NCBI RefSeq assembly: GCF_020532705.1
Contig: NZ_JAJAVD010000001.1
Span: 1,550,001-1,614,000 of the forward strand
Origin: Methylobacillus caricis
GTDB taxonomy: Bacteria; Pseudomonadota; Gammaproteobacteria; Burkholderiales; Methylophilaceae
DNA: 64,000 nucleotides
Direction: 5' to 3'
A model generated the notes under the pieces. That model was not told the origin of the DNA. It saw nothing but the letters and a program-made list of their open reading frames with translations, and did not search any database. Each line of letters starts with the position of its first letter. Position 1 is the first letter of the stretch. The translations under genes were made by a program, and so were the position numbers. Positions 19,613 through 27,516 of the stretch are shown here, piece after piece.

Positions 19613-20164
19613 ATGATTGAAAAAAACTGGCTAGAGCAGAATAGATTTTATTATCAAATTGATGGAACCAAACTACATAGTATTTTCTACTTTAGCCTAG
19701 TGTGGAACATTTATGAAAAAGAGCTGTGTGGCAGGGATGGCAAGATAAGACGGCATCCAAAAGATCATTCAGAAAAATATGACCAGAAAGTAAACCAAAG
19801 TCTTTTAGATAGTGTATTTAATTACTTTAGAAATCGATATGTTTTAAATGGGCAGCCGACTGATCACTTTAGTACTTTTGAGTTCAATTCAGAGCCAATT
19901 AAAAGTGAGGTGTATAGTTGCTTATCAAGTGAAAATCCATCAAATGAAGAAAAGTTAAAAGCTCTGTTATTTATAGCCTTTAGGCTTAGAAACAATTTAT
20001 TTCACGGTGAAAAACAAGTTGAAAAACTGTATGAACAAAATGAAAATTTCAGACAGATAAATATGCTTTTAATGAATTTGATTGATATTGAAAAGCAATT
20101 ATCACGAAACCAAGTGTTGGATGAGTTAACTGCCGTTTCTCAAGAATTGGGGATGGGGTACTAA
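19613..20164 (+). CDS. HEPN-motif protein, putative RNase toxin of RM-locus cargo
   Basis: A 183-residue, largely helical, AT-rich protein. The C-terminal half has AFRLRNNLFHGEKQ (~122-135), whose RNNLFH is the R-x4-H active-site motif of HEPN RNases, followed by a long helix (NMLLMNLIDIEKQLS). HEPN domains act as RNA-cutting toxins in toxin-antitoxin, abortive-infection and CRISPR systems. The N-terminal half (LEQNRFYYQIDGTKLHSIFYFSLVWNIYEKELCG) has no motif I recognise. No nucleotidyltransferase antitoxin is adjacent; the partner candidates are the upstream 300-residue protein (2 bases away) and the HerA-like ATPase. Confidence 0.65.
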   Translation: MIEKNWLEQNRFYYQIDGTKLHSIFYFSLVWNIYEKELCGRDGKIRRHPKDHSEKYDQKVNQSLLDSVFNYFRNRYVLNGQPTDHFSTFEFNSEPIKSEVYSCLSSENPSNEEKLKALLFIAFRLRNNLFHGEKQVEKLYEQNENFRQINMLLMNLIDIEKQLSRNQVLDELTAVSQELGMGY

Positions 20165-20190
20165 AGTGAAAATTTGCAAAGGGATTATCA

Positions 20191-21225
20191 ATGAATAATC
20201 AACAAATTCAGGCTACCAACTTCATTTTATATACAGCCCCTAGTGGTGATGTTCAGTTAAATGTTGCATTGCGCGGTGAAACTGTTTGGCTGACACAAAA
20301 AGCAATGGCGGATTTGTTTGCGGTGGGTGTACCTGCCATCAATAAGCACCTTAAAAACATTTTTGAGACCAATGAGTTGGTTGAAGATTCAGTTATTTCC
20401 ATTTTGGAAACAACTGCCGCGGACGGCAAAAATTATAAGACCCAGTATTACAATATTGATGCGATTATCTCTGTAGGCTACAGGGTAAACTCACGTGAAG
20501 CTACACAATTCCGCATTTGGGCAACTAGAACACTTAAAGAATATATCATCAAAGGCTTTGTGTTGGATGATGAGCGCCTCAAACAAGGTTCACAAGTTTT
20601 TGGTAAAGATTATTTTGATGAGCTGCTTGAACGTATTAGGGAAATACGTGCCAGCGAAAGAAGGTTCTATCAAAAAATCACAGATATTTATGCATTGTCA
20701 GTGGATTACGATAAAAACGCGCCTTTAACTAAAGAGTTTTTTGCCACGGTGCAAAACAAATTGCACTGGGCGATTACGGGCAAAACTTCAGCTGAGATTA
20801 TTTATCAGTCTGTGGATGCTTCAAAGCCTAAGATGGGCTTAATGACTTTTAAGAATGCGCCAAACGGCAAGGTGCTAAAAAGTGATGTAGCCGTCGCAAA
20901 AAATTATCTGTCTGAGCAACACATACGTGAATTAGAGCGGATCGTTTCAGCCTACTTAGACTTGGCAGAAAATCGTGCAGAGCGCCAGATTGTGATGAAG
21001 ATGGCTGATTGGATTACCTTTTTAAATGGCTTTCTTGAGCTTTCAAACTACCCTATTTTGCAAGATGCTGGCAAAGTGAGTGCTGAAATGGCGAAGCTTA
21101 AAGCAGAGAAAGTGTATGAGACTTTTAGAGTTGAGCAAGATAGGCACTTTGTATCTGATTTTGATAAAACAGTAAAAACGCTTAAGAAGCCAAGCAAATC
21201 AAAAAAACAAGAACCGAAAGAATAG
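20191..21225 (+). CDS. RhuM family protein
   Basis: A 344-residue member of the RhuM (virulence RhuM) family, first noted in a Salmonella pathogenicity island; molecular function unknown. Hallmarks are GETVWLTQKAMADLFAVGVPAINKHLKNIF (DNA-binding-like head), YNIDAIISVGYRVNSREATQFRIWATRTLKEYIIKGFVLDDERLKQG, and the C-terminal region typical of long RhuM proteins (KNYLSEQHIRELERIVSAYLDLAENRAE). RhuM genes are frequent in type I restriction loci. It is less AT-rich than the HEPN gene and lies 26 bases after it. The N-terminal ~130 residues are paralogous to those of the Fic-fused protein downstream. Confidence 0.88.
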   Translation: MNNQQIQATNFILYTAPSGDVQLNVALRGETVWLTQKAMADLFAVGVPAINKHLKNIFETNELVEDSVISILETTAADGKNYKTQYYNIDAIISVGYRVNSREATQFRIWATRTLKEYIIKGFVLDDERLKQGSQVFGKDYFDELLERIREIRASERRFYQKITDIYALSVDYDKNAPLTKEFFATVQNKLHWAITGKTSAEIIYQSVDASKPKMGLMTFKNAPNGKVLKSDVAVAKNYLSEQHIRELERIVSAYLDLAENRAERQIVMKMADWITFLNGFLELSNYPILQDAGKVSAEMAKLKAEKVYETFRVEQDRHFVSDFDKTVKTLKKPSKSKKQEPKE

Positions 21226-21235
21226 ACTTTTGCAT

Positions 21236-21289
21236 AAGCTCACAGAATCTGCTATTGAAACCCTTACCATCGAGCGCCTGCAAGTCCTT
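21236..21289 (+). pseudogene. Remnant of an hsdR 5' end
   Basis: Reading in this frame gives KLTESAIETLTIERLQVL, aligning with the intact HsdR N-terminus KLTESEIEALAIERLQML at 14 of 18 residues. The frame then leaves the hsdR alignment and stops at 21332-21334. It lies just before the RhuM-Fic gene and about 1.1 kb upstream of the intact hsdR. The DNA is too diverged for a recent duplication, suggesting origin from a related type I locus. Confidence 0.72.
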
Positions 21290-21302
21290 GTAGCCCTTGT
21301 AG

Positions 21303-21324
21303 GGCGCACCACTTGCGTTGCGCC
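21303..21324. repeat. Short palindromic repeat next to the hsdR remnant
   Basis: GGCGCA (21303-21308) and TGCGCC (21319-21324) are exact inverted arms around a 10-base loop, within a GC-rich patch that stands out from the AT-rich surroundings. The TGTAGGGCGCA-type border resembles interspersed palindromic elements seen in many proteobacteria. It may have been a recombination site. Confidence 0.45.
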
Positions 21325-21345
21325 GCATGAATAAGGAATAAATTT

Positions 21346-22341
21346 ATGACCGAAAATAACAATAATCAACAAATTGTTATTTACCAATCAGAAAATGGCG
21401 AGACTCGGATAGATGTGCGAATTGAGCAAGAGACTGTTTGGCTAAGCCAAGCACAAATGGTTGAACTGTTTGAAAGAAACAAACGTACAATTTCAGAGCA
21501 TATTGGCAATATTTTTAAAGAAGGCGAATTACAGGAAAATGCAGTTGTCCGGAAATCCCGGACAACTGCTAACGATGGTAAAAGCTATGAGGTGAGTGAA
21601 TATAATCTTGATGTGATTATATCGGTCGGTTATCGCGTTAAATCACAGCGTGGCACGCAGTTTAGAATCTGGGCAAATAGTGTGCTCAAACAGTATTTGG
21701 TGCAAGGGTATGCATTAAACGAACGTAAACTTCAAGCCGAACAAGAAAAACTCAATGATTTAAAGCACGTCATAGCTTTGTCATCTCGCCTACTACACAA
21801 CCAGGCATTAACGTCGCAAGAATCACAATCAATATTAGCTGTACTTGAAAAATATAGCCATGCACTGACTGTGCTGGACGATTACGATCATCAGCGTTTG
21901 ATGGTGGTTGGTACCCATGCAATTGTTCAGCCCAAGATTGAATACCATGAGGCTATGGCACAAATTCACTTGTGGCGAGAGAAAGAAAAGCTAGGTGGAT
22001 TATTTGGTAATGAAAAAGACAATTCGTTTAAAAGCGCGCTAGAAACAATCTATCAAACGTTTGATGGGCAGGAGCTTTACCCAAGCATAGAAGAGAAAGC
22101 TGCAAACCTGCTTTATTTTATTGTTAAAAACCACGCCTTTAGCGATGGCAATAAGCGCATCGCTGCGGCAATGTTTGCATGGTTTTTGGAACGTAATAAG
22201 CATTTGTATAATGAGCTAGGTGAGAAACGGATTGCAGATAATGCCTTGGTTGCTTTTACACTACTGATTGCAGAAAGCAAACCTGAGGAGCGGGAAATGA
22301 TAGTGAAAGTCATCATCAATTTAATCAATGGTAATAACTGA
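21346..22341 (+). CDS. RhuM-Fic/Doc fusion protein
   Basis: A 331-residue two-domain protein. Residues ~1-120 are RhuM-like (QETVWLSQAQMVELFERNKRTISEHIGNIFKEGELQENAVVRK; YNLDVIISVGYRVKSQRGTQFRIWA). Residues ~150-331 are a Fic/Doc domain with the catalytic loop HAFSDGNKRIAAAMF near residue 262 (family HxFx[D/E]GN[K/G]R). Fic proteins transfer AMP or another nucleotide-derived group onto target proteins; Doc phosphorylates EF-Tu. The Lys in the loop is the Doc-like form, so the reaction is open. The stop overlaps the hsdR start by one base, so translation is coupled with hsdR. Confidence 0.9.
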   Translation: MTENNNNQQIVIYQSENGETRIDVRIEQETVWLSQAQMVELFERNKRTISEHIGNIFKEGELQENAVVRKSRTTANDGKSYEVSEYNLDVIISVGYRVKSQRGTQFRIWANSVLKQYLVQGYALNERKLQAEQEKLNDLKHVIALSSRLLHNQALTSQESQSILAVLEKYSHALTVLDDYDHQRLMVVGTHAIVQPKIEYHEAMAQIHLWREKEKLGGLFGNEKDNSFKSALETIYQTFDGQELYPSIEEKAANLLYFIVKNHAFSDGNKRIAAAMFAWFLERNKHLYNELGEKRIADNALVAFTLLIAESKPEEREMIVKVIINLINGNN

Positions 22342-25300
22342 TGGCCAAGCTCACTGAGTCAGAAATTGAAGCCCTCGCTATTGAGCGCCTGCAAATGCTT
22401 GGTTTTGATTATATTTATGGACCTGATATTGCACCAGATGCGAAAAACTCTGAGCGCGAGAGTTTTGCAGACGTATTATTAAATAGTCGCCTGCGCCATG
22501 CGGTTGCCCGTATCAACCCCACCCTGCCCGCTGCCGCACTCGACGAAGCCATAAAAACCATACAGCGCATTAGCTCACCTGAGTTACTTGCCAATAATGA
22601 GGCATTTCACCGTTTGCTGACCGAGGGCGTGAAAGTCAGTTATCAAAAAGATGGCAACACACGTGGGAATCTGGTTTGGCTGGTGGATTTTGCCAACCCC
22701 GACAATAACGAATTTGTGGTGGCAAATCAGTTCAGCATTATTGAAAACAATCAGAACAAACGCCCTGACATTATTCTGTTTGTGAATGGCTTGCCTTTGG
22801 TGGTGATGGAGCTTAAAAATGCTGCAGATGAAAACGCCACACTGACTTCAGCCTACCGACAATTGGAAACTTACAAACAGGCGATTCCCGGCTTGTTTGC
22901 CTACAATGGCTTTGTCGTGGTTTCAGATGGGCTGGAAGCGAAATCGGGCAGTATTTCAGCAGGTTTAAGCCGCTTTATGGCCTGGAAAAGCGCCGATGGT
23001 AAAGCGGAAGCTTCGCACCTTGTCAGTCAGCTTGAAACGCTGATTGATGGCATGCTGAATAAAGCGACTTTGCTGGATTTGATCCGTCACTTTATCGTGT
23101 TTGAAAAGTCCTCCAAAGAAGATACCAAAACAGGCCAGATCAGTATCAGCACCGTTAAAAAGCTGGCAGCGTATCACCAGTATTACGCAGTGAATGCGGC
23201 AGTGATTTCCACTTTAAGAGCATCAGCAGAAGCTAATAGTGTTGCACAAGACCCTGCCAGCTATGGTTTGCCTGGTGTCAGCACACAGCCCAAAGGCGAC
23301 CGCAAGGCTGGCGTAGTGTGGCATACCCAAGGCAGTGGTAAATCACTGAGTATGGTGTTTTACACCGGCAAGATTGTGCTGGCGCTTGATAACCCCACTA
23401 TTGTTGTGATCACAGACCGTAATGATCTGGATGACCAGTTGTTTGATACTTTTGCGGCATCCAGCCAGTTATTGCGCCAGGAGCCTAAGCAGGTGGAAGA
23501 CAGGCAGCAACTTAAAGAGCTGCTCAAAGTCGCTTCGGGCGGCGTGATATTTACCACCATCCAGAAATTCCAGCCTGAGGAAGGCAATGTGTATGAAACC
23601 TTATCGGAACGCCGCAATATTGTGGTGATTGCCGATGAGGCGCACCGCACACAATATGGCTTTAAGGCCAAAACGGTAGAAGATAAGAATGCAGCCGGTG
23701 AAGTCATCGGCCAAAAGATTGTGTATGGCTTTGCCAAATATATGCGCGATGCCTTGCCGAATGCCACTTACCTGGGCTTTACCGGCACGCCGATTGAAAG
23801 CACCGATGTGAATACGCCGGCGGTGTTTGGCAATTATGTGGATATTTACGATATTGCCCAGGCGGTGGAAGATGGGGCGACTGTCCGAATCTATTACGAA
23901 AGTCGTTTAGCCAAGGTGCAGCTCTCGGATGAAGGCCGCAAATTGGTGGCTGAACTGGATGAAGAATTAGAGCAAGATGAGCTGAGCGAAACACAAAAAG
24001 CCAAAACACGCTGGACGCAGATTGAAGCTTTAATCGGTAGCGAAAAGCGCATTCAAAATATTGCGCGGGATATTGTGACGCATTTTGAGCAACGTCAGGA
24101 AGTGTTTGCCGGCAAGGGCATGATAGTCAGCATGTCGCGCCGTATTGCGGCCGCACTGTATGCAGAAATCATCAAACTTAAACCTGAATGGCATTCAGAC
24201 GACTTGAACCAAGGCGCCATCAAGGTGGTAATGACGGCATCCTCCAGCGATGGGCCTGCGCTTGCCAAGCACCACACCACCAAACAACAGCGCCGTGCAC
24301 TGGCAGAACGCATGAAAGACCCGGAAGACCCGCTCAGATTGGTCATTGTGCGTGACATGTGGCTGACAGGCTTTGATGCGCCCAGCATGCATACGCTATA
24401 TATAGACAAGCCCATGAAGGGCCACAACCTGATGCAGGCCATTGCGCGCGTGAACCGCGTGTATAAAGACAAGCCTGGTGGTTTGGTGGTGGATTACCTG
24501 GGTATCGCGGCAGACTTGAAACAGGCATTGTCGTTTTATTCAGATGCCGGCGGCAAAGGCGACCCGGCCATTGCCCAGGAACAGGCACTGCAATTGATGC
24601 AGGAAAAGCTGGAAGTCGTCGCCAACCTGTATCACGGCTTTGATTATCACGCTTATTTCCATGCCGATACTTCGCATAAGCTATCGCTGATATTGGCTGC
24701 CGAGGAATATATCCTCGGGTTGGAAGATGGAAAAAAGCGTTATATCAACGAAGTCAGCCTGCTCTCTCAGGCATTTGCGATTACCATTCCGCACGAGCAG
24801 GCAATGGATGCGAAGGAGGAAGTCGCCTTCTTCCAGGCGGTGAAGGCAAGGCTTGCCAAATTTGACAGCATTGGCGGCAATCAATCAGACGAGGCCCTTG
24901 AAACCACGATCCGCCAAGTGATTGACCAGGCATTGGTCAGCGAACAGGTGATTGATGTGTTTGATGCTGCAGGAATCAAAAAACCTGATATTTCGATATT
25001 GAGTGATGAGTTTTTGATGGAGCTCAAGAATCACCAGCACAAGAATATTGCACTGGAAGTATTGAAAAAGCTGCTGGCCGAAGAAATCAGGATTCGCGAG
25101 AAAACCAATCTGGTACAAAGCCGCAGCCTGATGGAAATGCTGCAAAACTCTATCAAGCGCTACCAGAACAAAATTATTACGGCGGCGGAACTGGTTGAAG
25201 AGCTGATCAAGGTCAGCAAAGAAATTGTAAACGGTGATAATGAAGCGGAACGCCTGGGGCTCAGTCCGCTGGAGTTTGCTTTTTACACTGCAGTTGCCAA

Positions 25301-25544
25301 CAACAACAGTGCAAAAGAGCTGATGCAGCAGGACAAACTGCGCGAGCTGGCAATTGTGCTGTTGCAGCTTGTTCGAGAAAACGCCTCGATTGACTGGACC
25401 ATAAAGGAAAGTGTGAAGGCAAAACTGAAAGTGATCGTCAAACGCACTTTGCGCAAGTTTGGCTATCCACCCGATATGGAGTTAATGGCCACGGAAACTG
25501 TGCTGCGTCAGGCTGAGTTGATTGCGGCAGAGTTGCAGCACTAA
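22341..25544 (+). CDS. hsdR: Type I restriction-modification system, restriction subunit
   Basis: Translocating endonuclease subunit. The 1067 residues have an N-terminal PD-(D/E)xK nuclease (RPDIILFVNGLPLVVMELKN, ~140-158, with the Asp and ExK pair), a superfamily 2 motor with Walker A HTQGSGKS near 327 and IADEAHRTQYG near 431, the motif-VI-like NLMQAIARVNRVYKDKPGG near 695, and a C-terminal helical region that docks on the methylase. No frameshift or missing motif, so the restriction subunit looks intact. It is separated from hsdS by about 5.7 kb of cargo genes. Confidence 0.96.
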   Translation: MAKLTESEIEALAIERLQMLGFDYIYGPDIAPDAKNSERESFADVLLNSRLRHAVARINPTLPAAALDEAIKTIQRISSPELLANNEAFHRLLTEGVKVSYQKDGNTRGNLVWLVDFANPDNNEFVVANQFSIIENNQNKRPDIILFVNGLPLVVMELKNAADENATLTSAYRQLETYKQAIPGLFAYNGFVVVSDGLEAKSGSISAGLSRFMAWKSADGKAEASHLVSQLETLIDGMLNKATLLDLIRHFIVFEKSSKEDTKTGQISISTVKKLAAYHQYYAVNAAVISTLRASAEANSVAQDPASYGLPGVSTQPKGDRKAGVVWHTQGSGKSLSMVFYTGKIVLALDNPTIVVITDRNDLDDQLFDTFAASSQLLRQEPKQVEDRQQLKELLKVASGGVIFTTIQKFQPEEGNVYETLSERRNIVVIADEAHRTQYGFKAKTVEDKNAAGEVIGQKIVYGFAKYMRDALPNATYLGFTGTPIESTDVNTPAVFGNYVDIYDIAQAVEDGATVRIYYESRLAKVQLSDEGRKLVAELDEELEQDELSETQKAKTRWTQIEALIGSEKRIQNIARDIVTHFEQRQEVFAGKGMIVSMSRRIAAALYAEIIKLKPEWHSDDLNQGAIKVVMTASSSDGPALAKHHTTKQQRRALAERMKDPEDPLRLVIVRDMWLTGFDAPSMHTLYIDKPMKGHNLMQAIARVNRVYKDKPGGLVVDYLGIAADLKQALSFYSDAGGKGDPAIAQEQALQLMQEKLEVVANLYHGFDYHAYFHADTSHKLSLILAAEEYILGLEDGKKRYINEVSLLSQAFAITIPHEQAMDAKEEVAFFQAVKARLAKFDSIGGNQSDEALETTIRQVIDQALVSEQVIDVFDAAGIKKPDISILSDEFLMELKNHQHKNIALEVLKKLLAEEIRIREKTNLVQSRSLMEMLQNSIKRYQNKIITAAELVEELIKVSKEIVNGDNEAERLGLSPLEFAFYTAVANNNSAKELMQQDKLRELAIVLLQLVRENASIDWTIKESVKAKLKVIVKRTLRKFGYPPDMELMATETVLRQAELIAAELQH

Positions 25545-25592
25545 CCTGTCGCAATCAAGATGAGCGACACTTTGAACACTTTGCAAAAAAAT

Positions 25593-25622
25593 GGCTTGCC
25601 CTCATTAATCTTGAGGCAAGCC
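25593..25622 (-). terminator. Rho-independent terminator of the multidrug efflux operon
   Basis: A stem with arms GGCTTGCCCTCA and TGAGGCAAGCC (one bulged base) and a seven-base loop. On the minus strand it is followed by seven T's, so it terminates the leftward operon; it lies between convergent genes and may also act on hsdR. Confidence 0.75.
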
Positions 25623-25676
25623 CAATGTGCAGAATTCCGAGCTATTTTAACTGTCAGCCCTTGAACATGCTCAAGA

Positions 25677-26018
25677 TCAACCTACATACCGCTTGATCTT
25701 GAAGCCATCCTTGGGATGGGTAACATAGACAAAATGCTTACCCATATTGCGATCAGCTTTTTCAGCTGTCGTATTGATTCGATTCATGTTGAAACCGTAT
25801 TTGGGATGAGGACGATTGTTCATCGTCTTTTCAATATCTTTTGAGGTAATTACGGAATGTATTTCCGCAACATGCGCATCAAAAGTACCGTTGATGGGGT
25901 TTAAGTTAGCTGCAGCCAGCACCTGGCCATCGAGCATCGCCTGATTGCCCTGCGCATATACAGATAAGCCAGTTGCTGCCAGTAATACAAACGTAATCAC
26001 CGATAAAACCTGTTTCAT
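25677..26018 (-). CDS. Small exported protein, last gene of efflux operon
   Basis: A 113-residue protein with a signal peptide (MKQVLSVITFVLLAATGLSVYAQG) and a mature part I do not recognise (AMLDGQVLAAANLNPINGTFDAHVAEIHSVITSKDIEKTM...). The start at 26018 is the second of two adjacent ATGs and is placed five bases after AGGAG. It follows the outer-membrane channel gene after 55 bases and precedes the operon terminator, so it is probably co-transcribed with the pump. Two short repeats of the type HPKYGFNMNR and HPKDGFKIKR occur in the mature part. Confidence 0.65.
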   Translation of the reverse strand: MKQVLSVITFVLLAATGLSVYAQGNQAMLDGQVLAAANLNPINGTFDAHVAEIHSVITSKDIEKTMNNRPHPKYGFNMNRINTTAEKADRNMGKHFVYVTHPKDGFKIKRYVG

Positions 26019-26073
26019 CATATCTCCTAGTAAATAATTAATATTGGATTCCATGGATAACGCATTCAAAAAA

Positions 26074-27516
26074 TCATTGCCAGCCACCTCCAAGTGCTTT
26101 GTATAAATTGATCATTGCCATGATTTGTTTTTGTTTGGTTTCAATCAGGTCCATCCTGGCCTCCAATGCATCGCGCTGTGTCAGCAACACTTCCATGTAA
26201 TCTGCACGGGCGGACTTGAAGAGCTGGTTGGAGATTTCGATGGAGTTGGTCAGGGTGTCAACCTGATGATTTTTCAGCTCGTAGTTCTTTTCCAAATTAT
26301 CGATATTGGAAAGCTGGGTTGAGACTTCAATGTAGGCATTGATAATGGCCTGCTCATATTCAAATGCCGCCTGAATCTGCTCTGCACTGGCATTCTTGTA
26401 GGTCGCAACAATTGCATTGCGATTGATCAGCGGGGCTACCACATCGCCGGCAAACGATGTTGCCAGGGACTCAGGCATATTGAGCAGGTAACGCGGGTTG
26501 AATGCCTGGAACCCCAAGCCGGCCTTGAGCGCAAAGGAGGGATAGAAATTGGCCTTGGCTACTTCTATATTGAGCTTGGAAGCTTCCAGCTCAAGCTGCG
26601 CTTTGCGTATATCAGGCCGGTTTTCCAGAAGTTGGGATGGCAATCCGGCCTCCAGCATTTTTGGCTTGATCTCCATGAAACCAGCAGAGGCACGTTCGAT
26701 AGGCTGAGGTGTACGGCCCAGCAAGAAGTTGATCCGGTTTTCGGTCTCGACAATCCGCTGCTTCACCTCATAACGCTGGCTCTGGTTCTTGTTGACCTCG
26801 GCCTCGAATCGCTTCACCGCTAGCGATGTGGTCCTCGCATATTGCTGGAGTTGCCTGACCACTTCCAGCGCCTGTTGTTGGATCTGGATATTTTTGTCGA
26901 GGTTATCAAGCTCGTTATCCAGCGCCAGCAGCTCGTAATACGAGTTCGCCACTTCTGCCACGAGGTTGGTCACGAGGAAATTCCTGCCCTCGATGGACGC
27001 CATATACTCCATGGTAGCCACCTTGGTGGCGTTCCTGAGTTTTTTCCAGACATCCAGCTCCCATGAAGCCACCAGGCCAAATTGATAGTTGCCCAGATAT
27101 TTGGGAAAGGCCTTGCCCTCCTTGATGTCCAGGCTTTCCTCCACCGCGCCATTGCGGGTATAGCGCGCAGCCTTTTCCACTTCAGCGCCAGCTCCCACGC
27201 CAACAAACGGCATGTATTCGCCTTTTCTTGCCAGGATCTCGTTCTCGGCAACGCTGATGCGCTGCATGAGGATATTGAGCTCTTTATTATTGGCAACGGC
27301 GATATCAATCAGCCTGGATAAGGATTGATCCTCAAAAAACTCCTTCCAGTTCACATTGGCAGCACTGTTCATGCTGTCACTGCCAGTGGCGAATGTTTCC
27401 GGCAAACTCACCACCGGTTCTTTTTTTGTAATCGTTGGGATTGCGCAGGACTGCACCGTCAAGGCCATGCACCCCACCACGATCAATTGAATGGCTTTAT
27501 TCTTGGTCATCATCAT
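26074..27516 (-). CDS. Outer-membrane efflux lipoprotein (NodT/OprM type)
   Basis: Outer-membrane channel of a tripartite multidrug system. The 480 residues begin with a lipoprotein signal (lipobox VQSC near residue 23) and have the two outer-membrane efflux repeats (e.g. LSRLIDIAVANNKELNILMQRISVAENEI; LLENRPDIRKAQLELEASKLNIEVAKANFYPSFAL, the second being the standard NodT pattern). The start region is ATGATGATGACC; any of the three may be used. It overlaps the end of the pump gene by 20 bases, which indicates coupled translation. Confidence 0.93.
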   Translation of the reverse strand: MMMTKNKAIQLIVVGCMALTVQSCAIPTITKKEPVVSLPETFATGSDSMNSAANVNWKEFFEDQSLSRLIDIAVANNKELNILMQRISVAENEILARKGEYMPFVGVGAGAEVEKAARYTRNGAVEESLDIKEGKAFPKYLGNYQFGLVASWELDVWKKLRNATKVATMEYMASIEGRNFLVTNLVAEVANSYYELLALDNELDNLDKNIQIQQQALEVVRQLQQYARTTSLAVKRFEAEVNKNQSQRYEVKQRIVETENRINFLLGRTPQPIERASAGFMEIKPKMLEAGLPSQLLENRPDIRKAQLELEASKLNIEVAKANFYPSFALKAGLGFQAFNPRYLLNMPESLATSFAGDVVAPLINRNAIVATYKNASAEQIQAAFEYEQAIINAYIEVSTQLSNIDNLEKNYELKNHQVDTLTNSIEISNQLFKSARADYMEVLLTQRDALEARMDLIETKQKQIMAMINLYKALGGGWQ

